A stretch of 64,000 nt of DNA from Corylus avellana. Taxonomy: Eukaryota > Streptophyta > Magnoliopsida > Fagales > Betulaceae. A model generated the notes under the pieces. That model did not search any database. It worked only from the letters and a program-made list of their open reading frames with translations, and was not told the origin of the DNA. The DNA lies in NCBI RefSeq assembly GCF_901000735.1, contig NC_081543.1:36886590-36950589 (forward strand). Reading direction: 5' to 3'. A program made the translations under genes and the position numbers. Below are positions 46,640 to 56,896 of the stretch, in pieces; position 1 is the stretch's first letter, and every line of letters starts with the position of its first letter.

Positions 46640-49270
46640 TAAAAGCCGAATTTTGATGTAAGGAGTTCTTAGAATTGTGATATTTGTCTTTTTAATTTCA
46701 TTTCTCACGTCTTTCTTTCTCTATCTCCAAGTAAATGTCTGAAACTAATTCTATGGTTTAAGATATTTAATTAATTGTGCTAATTTTCACTTTCCCATAA
46801 TTTATATTTCAACCGTTTTTTGTCTTAACTCCATCTCCCATGTCTCTCTCTCTATTCCCACTTAAACGTCTTAAATCTCTCTCCTATAATTTTATATCTG
46901 AATTGGTTTGTTTGTTTGTTTATTTTTTTATTTTTTTCATAACCTAACGCATGTTTTTTTTTTGGCATGCCTCCTACCTTTTTTTACAAGTTACAACATC
47001 CAAAATCCCATATCATTCTCTCCTAATGTTTGTCTTTTAGTGCCTTTCAACATCAAATCTCTCCGCTTTAGGTTAGTGTGATTTTGTTTTGACTTCTATT
47101 TTGTAATTGAGTATTACAAGTATTCAATAATAACACAACCCTCTGCAAAAAAAATTGTGGTTGTTTATTTACTGTATTTGCTTTTTTTTTCTCAGTGTGT
47201 ATGTTTTTTCTTTAATAAAAATTATAATTTTAGACTTAAAAATAATTTTTTAATATATTTTATTGTGCTAATGGAAGGTTATATTGTGTTTTTGTATTGT
47301 TAATCTGAATTAACGATTTAACTGCATTTTCTTTTTGCCAGTTTTGTCTTTAAGTGCCTTAATTGCCACATCCAAAGCGCATTTTACTAAGTGAACAATC
47401 TCGCTCTCTCAGTTTTATTACCATTCTTCAAGTTAGTGTGTTTTCGTTTGACTTTTAGTTTGCTATTGAGTATTATTTGTATTTAATAATCAACTTTTAT
47501 ATTGTGTTTTTATATTGTTAATCTGGATTAACGATTTATAGGTGATTGCTTTTGCGTTATTTGGAAATAATTTGCAATAGGTGTTGAGGTATTTTCATTA
47601 TTTTTCTCAAGTTTTTCATTAGTTTGTTTACTTTGTTTTGTAGCATTAATTTATTTATGTTGTGAGTATACAATTTTCTCGATACATTTTGTGTGTATTA
47701 TATTGCATTATGTTGATTATACTCTTTAGTTAAAATAATATTATATATTTTAGTTAAATTAGTTTGTTATTGAGTATTATTTGTATTTAAGAATCAATAT
47801 TTCTTAAGAGCCGTTGTTGTTTTTAAATACAGCAATAAATTTTTTTAAAAATCATGAATTTTACTTATATGGTTTCTTTACTTTATTTTGTATCATTACT
47901 TTATTAAAGGATTTGCAGGTTCAATTTTCTTAAATTAAAATTGCATTTTCATAATTAAGATAATATATTTTTAAAAATATATTATTGTGCTGATGAAATA
48001 TTATAATGTGTTTTTATTCGAGTTTTGTGTTTTATATTGTTAAACTGGATTAACAATTTTACCAAAAAATTTACGGACTCTTTTTTGTGTTCAGATATCA
48101 ATATATAGATATGAAATGCGTGTTTTTTGTGTTACTTTGATAAAAATACTTCAACCCTCCTAAAAAAAATAAAAAAATGTAATTGGGTATTAACTATATT
48201 TTATTTTTGTGAACTTTATAAATGAAGTGTTATATAATTATACTTTTTAGTTGAAATATTGAATTAAATGATACGATTTAGAAATTTATTTTAAAAATAA
48301 ATCAATCGTTCAATTTTATTGTTTATTTAAAAAACATAAACAAACTAGATGTTTTGTCTCACATTGATATATCTTAAGTTTTATTGTTAACATACAATAT
48401 ATCAACCTTTTTTAACCGCCAATAAACTGTAGTTGTTTTTAAAGACAATTAAAAAAAATTAAAACTCTTAATTTTATTTATGTAGTTTCTTTACTTTATT
48501 TTGTATGATTAATTTATTTACTTTATTTTGTATCATTTATTTTTTTCAGTATATATTTGTGTATGTTCAATTTAGAATTACGATATATATATATATTTTA
48601 AGTAGAAAGGATATGAGGGAGTGATTAACTGTAGTTATTTTACTTGAGTGTAACCATGGTAGTAGTATAGCACCTGTCCGTTAGGAACTACTCAAGAGAA
48701 GCCTAGACAGCAGAGCCGCAGATGCTTCTTCAAAACCAATAAATTAAACTTATGTCCTAGTAAGTACTTAACCTCATGAAAATTTTCTTGAGATCATTGA
48801 ACTACCACCACTGGTAATAACAACAAGACATCTTTTGTTATTGAATATTGATGGTTAAGATTAAAACTCATTATTTCAGTACAAATCAACTTAATGCTCG
48901 GAGATGTACTTAATAATAGAAGATGTCATGTTATACCAGGCAGAGTCTTAAAAAATTAGGGTCTAGCACAGTTAGTTGCCATTGTGAAAGCAAATTTATT
49001 GGGCGATTATAGCTACGAAAGCAACTTAGACAGTTGAGCATTAAAATGAAAAACATATGTGGACAGGTAAGGGGTTTTTGATCGAGTGTGAGTGAAATTT
49101 CAAATGAAATAACATCTCACCTAAGCTAGATGGAGACGGGGGCCACAGCTACGGGTTGGAAAACAAAAGCTCAACATGGTCCATGACTAGACTTAACCCT
49201 ACCTTGTGAAAATAAAAGAGGAGTGGGCAAAAAAAATTTTGGGCATAGGATAGGAGGGACCAATGGGCCT
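45000..49270. other. AT-rich intergenic region with degenerate repeats
   Basis: Upstream of the second PMD gene. An (AT)n tract lies at 46604-46637. From about 47040 to 48560 similar blocks recur, such as GAGTATTATTTGTATTTAA (47468, 47777) and TTTACTTTATTTTGTAT (47877, 48491, 48518), suggesting an old tandem array or a decayed large element. I find no supportable exon or RNA gene here. Confidence 0.5.
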
Positions 49271-49271
49271 A

Positions 49272-49319
49272 AAATAATAATAATAATAATAATAATAATT
49301 ATTATTATTATTATTATTT
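49272..49319. repeat. Self-complementary (TAA)n-(TTA)n microsatellite
   Basis: About nine TAA/AAT triplets are followed immediately by about seven ATT triplets, so the tract is its own reverse complement and could extrude a hairpin. Confidence 0.9.
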
Positions 49320-49674
49320 ATTTATTTTTTTCTGAGGAATTGGGGGTTCAAAATTTTTTTTGGACAGGTCAATGGGCTTTAAATAATTTTTTATTTTTTA
49401 TTTTTTTATTTTTTACTACCTAAAATATATTTTCTAAGGAATGGTGAGGAGGGGGCTATGGCCTACCTCGGTCCTCCTAATTCCGTAACAGCACGTGTTT
49501 TGTCACTCTAAAAATGATAGACTTCTAAAATTACAATTACACTTGTAATTAATTATTATTAAATTTTGATAAAATAATAATTTTAAATGTCATTGATTAT
49601 TATTAAATTTTGATCAAATAATAATTTTAAAAGCTACCTCATTAATAAAGTAACACAAGAAACATAAAAGAGGG

Positions 49675-49895
49675 ATCCTGATCTATTGAAATTTTTTGAG
49701 AATTTCAATTTTTAGAATTTCAAATTCAGGCATTTTATTTTTATTCAAAGGTCATTGTTCTGCATATTTATTATTTTATTAGTAGTGAAACATGTGGCAG
49801 AACAATGACCCTTGGATGAAAAATAGACGGCCTAGATCTAAAATTTCAGAAACTGAAATTTTCCTAAGAAATTCAGTGGATCCAGATTCATAAAA
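49675..49895. mobile_element. MITE, relative of the one at 34165-34562
   Basis: Shares the GGATCC..GATCTA-type end, the CATTTTATTTTTATTCAAAGGTCATTG arm and its inverted partner CAATGACCCTTGGATGAAAAATAG near 49803, and the internal TTATTTTATTAGTAGTG. Complete and uninterrupted here, about 220 bp. Confidence 0.65.
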
Positions 49896-50472
49896 GAGTG
49901 GCTTCTAGAATTACAATTAGAATTCGATCCAAAAACGGCATCTATCCAAGAACATTATCCCAAATCTACATCAAGATTCAAGGGTAAAAGTAAAACTCAT
50001 CAAAAGAGGGTATTTTGGCAACATGTCTTAATTACATTTCAGACAAATCAAAAGTTTATCACAAATACAAATGGCCTTTTAATTTATTTGGCTGTGTACA
50101 TCAGTGAAGTCTCCAAACAAATTACAATGGCTGTTGATCAATCTACCAAAATACAATCCAAAAACAGAATCTATCCAAGAACAAGTATTTCAGATGCAAT
50201 TAGCCCACACGACTATCCCTTACAAAAGACGTTGTTGTTCAGCATGCAACTCTCCACTCTCCAGCCAGCCCATCTTCTGATCATGCCTACTGTGAGAGAG
50301 TACCACCATAAATTGCTATGCAGCCTTCAGCCTATAATTTGATATACAAACAATTCATGCAACACCCTATAATATGCAGAAAAAAACCGATAAATATACA
50401 AAACACATCCATCAGATAGAACCTCCTCCCCTTATAAGAAGAGGATGGAGGGTGAGGCTATATAGGTTACGA

Positions 50473-50556
50473 ATCAGAATGAATTGGATTGTTAGTCAAA
50501 GGAGACCAGTCCATTTCTTTTTGATTGCACACCAATTTTCACTGGGATGCTAAGTC
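50473..50556 (-). ncRNA. Degenerate third copy of the C/D snoRNA unit
   Basis: Keeps the 5' stem and C-box region GCATCCCAGTGAAAA, the middle AATCAAAAAG.A.TGGACTG and a late CATTCTGA, in the same order and orientation as the copies at 50701 and 50983. The C box (GTGAAAA) and terminal stem are broken, so it is probably non-functional. Confidence 0.3.
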
Positions 50557-50700
50557 ACCCTTAGAGATATCCATATATATAAAATAAACAAATAACCAAA
50601 TGAATTTCACAAATCATTGATGAAATGAGTTCACAAGCAGGTTTACTCCTTTCTTATATAGCATGTAAAAACAAAACGATACAAACCCAAAACCAAGCAC

Positions 50701-50775
50701 ATCCCTCAGAAACTATTACTCATCAAGAGAATTCTGTCCACTACTTTTAATTTATATATCATTCTTCACTGGGAT
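50701..50775 (-). ncRNA. Probable box C/D snoRNA, second copy
   Basis: On the minus strand: 5' stem ATCCC, C box GTGAAGA (one mismatch from RUGAUGA), shared middle AAAAGTAGTGGA, D' reading CAGA instead of CUGA, C' TGATGAG, D box CTGA, 3' stem GGGAT. It is a paralogue of the unit at 50983-51059 with weaker boxes. A second C-like motif AATGATAT follows the first. It may be drifting or guide-altered. Confidence 0.5.
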
Positions 50776-50982
50776 GGATAGAGGCCTTTTTAATAAGAGT
50801 CCAAACATAGGCCACAAAGATGTGCATGAAAGCATACAAGCTCACAACAAAGAGTGCATATGCAAGCATACAAGCAAACAAGTAATAAACTTCCAGATGA
50901 AATAAAAGAATGTAGCATCCTGGTGAAATTACTTGAACCACTAAGAGAGAACTAACATAGCACCTTATAATGCCAAAAAGAC

Positions 50983-51059
50983 ATCCCTCAGAATGCATTG
51001 CTCATCAAATAGAAATTCAGTCCACTACTTTTGATTTTCACATAATTCATCACTGGGAT
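50983..51059 (-). ncRNA. Box C/D snoRNA
   Basis: Small nucleolar RNA expected to guide 2'-O-methylation. Reading the minus strand from 51059: 5' stem ATCCC, C box GTGATGA, a guide-length stretch ending AAAAGTAGTGGA, D' box CTGA, C' box TGATGAG, second guide GCAATGCATT, D box CTGA, and 3' stem GGGAT pairing with the 5' stem. Length 77 nt, all four boxes and a 5-bp terminal stem in the right order: typical C/D architecture. I cannot name the target; the guides would need comparing with rRNA and snRNA. Two related units follow downstream at about 280-bp spacing, as in plant polycistronic snoRNA clusters. Confidence 0.72.
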
Positions 51060-51464
51060 TCAAAGCAAAATTCTTGATCAGAGCTCAAATATATAAATAA
51101 AAGGTGCACACACACACACACAACACGTTCATTGCAATTTGCATTCAGAAAACAACACCTTAGAAGGCTATGCTTATTCAAACCAGCCACAAAAATGGAA
51201 AAACCACAAACCCTAAACAATGAAATGTTAGATACTTGGCAAATACAGAGCATATCAAACATTGTGTTTGGGTACTGAGAAAAGAAAAGAAAAGCAAAGA
51301 AAATCAAAAGGATTCTGAAGGTTGACGGGTTAATCTCACAAAAGAAATGTCAACTCAAAACAATTGAAATTAGTGGAAAAATAAAAAATAAAATAAAAAA
51401 TTAGCCTTCAATCGTCTGATTGATGAGGAGCTGGTTCTCTCTGAGCCTCGCAGGGCATTGCGAC

Positions 51465-51487
51465 TAGGGTTTGCTTTGTTATATATA
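51465..51487 (-). promoter_or_regulatory. TATA box plus telo-box promoter for the snoRNA cluster
   Basis: The minus strand reads TATATATA (51487-51480) and then, 7 bases on, AAACCCTA (51472-51465). A telo-box close to a TATA element is characteristic of plant snoRNA clusters and ribosomal protein genes. No convincing protein start follows: the nearest ATG gives only a 16-codon frame. Transcription would run leftward through 51059-50473. Confidence 0.55.
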
Positions 51488-51818
51488 GGAGGGACGAGGA
51501 GGGAGATTTTCATTTTTAGTCCTTAAGATTTGATTTAATTGGATTTAAACCCCTGATTTCCCAAAACGTTGCCAGTCTCGCTCTCGGTGAGTCGGTGTGC
51601 TTTTTTATTTTATTTAATTTTTTTAATGATGATATTTATTTATTTATTTTTTAATCGCTAGTACAAAGATAGATGAGAGGGGAGAAAATACACCAAAGGA
51701 AAAGAAAAAATATCCCTAGAAATAATCAAATACAATATAATAAAAAATTTAAGATTTATTAAGAATAAGTCAAATAAATAGCTCGACTCATTGCATTTTT
51801 TGAATTACCGGCCAATAG

Positions 51819-52143
51819 ATAAGAATAGGATCCTCTTCAGTCCAACATGAACTAAAAAATATCCAGTTAATGATCAGAATCTCTTTAAATATATTTTGGT
51901 TATTCTTGGGGATATAAATAGGATCTCTTTATTTTTTTCGCTGTCGGACTACCTCCATTGGGCATGGGGTGGCTTCGGTCACTCCCAATGGGTGGCTAGC
52001 TATCCCTTAATTTTTTTATAATTTTATTTTTAAATTATTTTTAAAAAATATTATTATTTTTTTTATTAATTTAACAGATATTCTATTTATGTCTCCAAGA
52101 TCTCTTCTCTTTAATTCAATATGGATGGAGAGGATCCTATTCC
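51819..52143. mobile_element. MITE with GAATAGGATCCTCT ends
   Basis: GAATAGGATCCTCTTCAGTCCA (first 20 bases GAATAGGATCCTCTTCAGTC at 51820) is inverted at the right end (GGAGAGGATCCTATTC, ending 52143). Inner arms around AATAGGATCTC and GATATTCTATTTATG also pair. The centre is the GGGGTGGC / GGTCACTCCC GC-rich type. About 325 bp, no coding potential. Confidence 0.65.
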
Positions 52144-52646
52144 TAATAAATCAGTAACCTAAAAAAGAATATATTTTTCTAATTAAACCTCTAATAAAAA
52201 ATTCACATGTTTAATCATAAAATGTGCTAACAGGTAAGGATTATTTAACATTATGAAGTTAGTAATGTTTTTTTTCTTTATATATATATATATATAATTA
52301 ATATAATAAAGCAATATTCTCATATACAATTTATAAGATAATGTCTAAAGAATTATTTCACTGAAAATGTGTCATAGAATATTGCAAAATAATAATATAG
52401 AAAAAATGGAATTTGGACTTGTTTGGATGGGGAGTTCTTAAGGCGATACTTCAAGTATCTTTTTCACACTACCGACAGGTTCGAGCAAAACAGCCAAACA
52501 AGCCTAGTCGAACTGGACCGTACAGTAACCGTAGAGGAGCCGGACCCAGTAAACAGACCGAACAGCAAGGCCTGCATATAAATTTGTCGAAGGAAGAGTG
52601 TGTTTCTGAAGCATTTGAACGTGTCGGAAGCCCAAGAAAAAAATCC

Positions 52647-54955
52647 ATGGAAGCTCAGAAGAAGCTGGTGATGGGTCTCTTTCTGTTCGTAGTGTTCGTA
52701 TCTGAGTCTGGTGTGAGAGCTTGGACTGGTGAAATCCATGGAAGAGTTGTCTGTGATGTCTGTGGTGATTCCTCCATTGGACCTGAGGACCATGTTCTTG
52801 AAGGTAACCCTCTCTCTCTCTGTTAACTATGATCTTATATTCCTTGGTCCGATTTTTGTGCTGGGTTTTGTTTTTGGGTCGTGACTTTTTCATGGGTTGG
52901 TGATGATGATGTGGGTTATGAATTATGATAAAAGTTTGTTCCTTTTGGGAAATTGGTGTTTGCTGATAAGATTCTTAGCTTGTCTAACCTTGAAATTAGA
53001 TTAAATTGATCTAGATGGTGCGTGGACTTTAAAAGAGTTGCTCTGATTTTGAAGATTATGGTTTTGTTTTTTGCTATGTTCTGATTTATTCTTTTCATGC
53101 ATAACATGCTTATTTGTAATGGTTGTGATTTGAATGATATAATCAAATGAGTGATAATTCTTTTCCTTTCATAGATAGAGGTGCAAATTTAGAGTGTTTG
53201 TTTTCTATTTTTGTCATTAAGAACATTTTTTTTTTCTTCTGATCAACATGTAAATTCAAGACATCCCCTCAATTTCTAAATATTATACTTGAATTCATGT
53301 TGTTTTACTAATACCTCTACCATAATTTGTATTCGTAAACTATAGAATTGAGGAGATGTTGGCCAATTTAATGTTGTTTGACTGCTGAAATCTTGGTTGC
53401 TTCTCATGTCAAAATCGCTCTGTTGGAATTATTTAGTGCGGGAAATAATGCTTAATCCTCTTGGTGAATGTGAGACATGTATCATTTTGTGTCACCTAGT
53501 ATCTAATAGAATGTCAGATCACACTATATGTTCTAGTGCTGCTATAATATGTTCTGATTGCAGTTTCATTCTAGTTTCTTCCATTTGAACGATTACATGT
53601 ATATGAAGCTTTATTAATTCTATGAGTCATAAACTGAGTATTCTTACCTACTTTAGATGAATTTGAAATATGGCAGTAAAAAGCTTCAAGCTTCCTTTAT
53701 GTAATTGTTGATCTCTGGTTATTGAGTTTCAATGTGTGTAATAGTCATCATGCAAGCTATAGATGTTCTTGGTTCTTTTTATGCCGAATTGATTATTTCA
53801 AGGTGCAGAGGGACAATACCCACATCATTCATAATTTAAAGTTTAAAATTTGAACATTTTAATAACTTTTCTGGTTGTGGCCATCAAATTGTAGCATTTT
53901 TATTTTGTAAATTAAATAGTCACCAACTTTTGAAATTTCATTGGAACAGTTTAGATTTTATGGAAGGATATATAGAATGTTTTGAATATCTGGAATGGAA
54001 CGAGTATGAAATACGGTAAATTTTAACAAAATAATGTGTCAAGATTCTCAATCTTGGTTGAAATTTAGTCCTCCTTATGAGCCCGGGAAGGCTGGTCAAT
54101 TTGATTGGAAAAGAAGATTTTAGTGATTGGTATAACATCTTTCCAATACCCGATTAGGATCTTAGAAACTTTTATCTACAATGATTTTAGAAAATAATGC
54201 AAATAAAGGACTTGCTTTCATGACTTTGTAGAAGTACTGAGATGCTTCACCCTCTCTCTTCCTAATGCTATTTTGCCATATTGGTAGCTGCAAAATTTCT
54301 TAGTATGTATTTTGGGAGCATTATGAATCTTCACAAATTAGATCATTCCAATTATTTTATACAGCTTTGAAACACATATTTTGTTGTTCCGTACCATTTT
54401 AAGCAGCATCTGGAATTTTCATCACTTTTCGTGATGTACTCAGTTTCGTTTAAACACTGAGAAAACAAAATGGAAGATATCCTTATATTTCCTGAGGACA
54501 TTAGTCTTATCAAGCTGAGAAAGAAGCCACTTTGAAGTTTGAATACCTTAAACTGTTATTTGGGATGTAATTTCAGAATTTACACACAGATCAAAACTTA
54601 GCCTTGTAGCTTGTGGTTATATTTGGTGGCCCTGTCGGCTGTTAAAAGGGGTGGTTATTATCATGATGCAGGTGCCGAGGTAGCTGTTCTTTGCATTACA
54701 AAATCCGGGGAAGTCTTGAATTATCAGGCATTCACCAATGCCAAGGGGATATACACAGTGGCGGAGACGATGCCAGAGAGTGACCGCTGGGATGCTTGCC
54801 TCGCCCGGCCTATCAGCAGCTTCCATGAACACTGTACACATCTTGGCGATGGCAGCTCAGGAATCAAGTTCAGTTACAATCATCTTTCGGGTTATTCCCA
54901 CACTGTCAAAACCTTCATCTACAGGCCTGCCAGTGTGCCAACCTATTGCATTTGA
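52647..54955 (+). CDS. Secreted Ole e 1 / extensin-domain protein
   Basis: Small extracellular protein of the pollen Ole e 1 family, associated with cell walls; its precise role is not known. Exons 52647-52803 and 54672-54955 join in frame (441 nt, 146 residues) across a 1.87-kb GT-AG intron. I chose ATG 52647 because it gives a classical signal peptide (about residues 1-25, hydrophobic core LVMGLFLFVVFV); the frame is open back to 52413 but that extension would bury the signal. Mature part starts with an IHGRVVCDVC motif typical of the family; six cysteines at 36, 39, 60, 95, 107 and 145 can form three disulfides. It lies 1.07 kb upstream of the transporter gene in the same direction. From memory the Arabidopsis pair At5g54855/At5g54860 has the same arrangement. 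Confidence 0.87.
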
Positions 54956-56025
54956 AGCATCTCTAGGCTTGGTGTATAGTTTTAGTTGAAGTGAGAAGAA
55001 AAGTAAGCGACGGATGGTGCACATTGACCATGAATATGTGCTTATGTAATGGCCATTCAATGTGCTTGTTTGCACCATGTCGTAGATTATGTGATTGTAT
55101 TTGTATTTACTGTCATAGAAACTCAGTATTTTGCTCAAAGCATAATACTTGAACCAGCCTAAAAATGTCAGGCTTGTAGTGTCATTATACATTTCAAAGG
55201 GGTATCTGCATCTGTCGGAATTAGACCTCTTGGAGTCTTGGTTTGGTGTGCCTCTCATGATCTTGTCTTGGTGTTTTTGCAGAATGGATCATCAATTAAG
55301 GAGATGTTTCTTAAACCCAAAATCAACTTGTTTTCAACCGGATCGAGATCTTTTAGAATTTATAGAATATTTTATGACGAGTAATGTTAGGGACTACATT
55401 TCATCTAGATGGAAACGTTTTTCCTTCGCAATGAGCGAAAGGGGTCCCACGGACCCCGTAAGTGTAAAGGAAAAATCTTTTCATTCAGATAAAAAAATGG
55501 TTAGTACCATTATTCACAAAATCTCTAAAGAATTAATAAATGCGTAGCAATCATATAGTTTTTTGAGAAATGCGTTGCAATCATAAAGAATCTAAAATCG
55601 GTATTACTCATTTACTCTAAAAATACAAAAGCGGAGAATCTGAACAGGGTATGAAAGTCAACGTACAGTGATCAACGGCCGTGACTATTTCATGACCATC
55701 GCGGTACTTTGGTAGGCCGGAAGACACGTGGCGAGACTTGGTAGGCGCAGTGACGCGTTCTGAAACGACGAAAGAGCCCCAGCCCGCCACGACAACTTGA
55801 ATACACAACAAGCAGGAGCAAAAAGGTCAATCATGTCCACCAAGAAATAAAAAATAGGAAAAGAAGCCGTTGAAGAGGGAGAGCGTCACGAAAACGAAGC
55901 ATGAAATATATGAATACCCTCCAAAAACGGAGCAACAAGCAGAGAATGAAATAATGAAATAACCCAAAACACCCGAACAAAGAAAAAAAGTATAGAGCAC
56001 AAAAACGCACTCACACAGATTGAGA

Positions 56026-56836
56026 ATGATAGGATGGGTGAAACAGTTGAACGCAGCGTTTGGGGCTTCGTTTCTTTGGCTGATTTGCTTGATTTACTTC
56101 ACCCAGGTTCCCATTCTTCATCTCTATATCTCTATATCTTGGTTAGCTAAAAAGGGTTGCTTTATTATACAGCGAATTTATTGGGTACTGCTTTATCTTT
56201 TCTCTTTTGCGGTCTCTGGGACTTGGAGATCTGTGAATTCACGGTTTTGGTTTTTGGGTGGTTCTTTGGAAGATATCCTTTGTATTGGGTGGTTCTATGG
56301 AATTTTTTTTTTAAAAAAATTATTATTATTTGTGTGTGTGTGTGTGTGTGTGTGTGTTGGGTGATTCTTTGGAAGATATCTTTTGGGATTTTTGTGTTTT
56401 TGAATTCTCAAATTATATGATGATAGGTTCTGAACTCTGGCTGATATGGGTTAGAAAGATATGAATTGTTATATTTAGAATGTGATAACTGATAAACTGT
56501 AAAGATGGATGCTTGGAGCATAAGATAATCTTCAACGGACTAAATTTAGTGTCTTTGTTGATTGTTTGGCGTTTTTTTTGGAAGTACTTTTTCATTGTGC
56601 TTTTGAAAGCGAATTTGCCCTTGATTTTTGCTAGAAAAAGAAAATTCCTACGTTCGGCTAATTGAGATAAGCCTTTTTGGTTAGAATTTTGGATGTACCT
56701 TCCGGTTTTTAAATTTGAAAATTACTCTTTTTTTTTTCTTTGCTTTCTGGACCAAAATAAGTACTTCTAATACGTTCGCCAAATGATGCCCGAACAGCCT
56801 AACTTTTAGAATGATCAAAATATTTTTGTTTGCACT

Positions 56837-56896
<60 letters not shown>

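Noticed and set aside
51360..51450. A further snoRNA on the plus strand (TGATGAG at 51419, CTGAG at 51441)
   Set aside because: The boxes are only about 17 nt apart, too close for a C/D guide, and there is no terminal stem.
52413..52646. Upstream extension of the Ole e 1-type protein
   Set aside because: In frame and open, but it would place a hydrophilic 78-residue stretch before a good signal peptide. More likely 5' leader.
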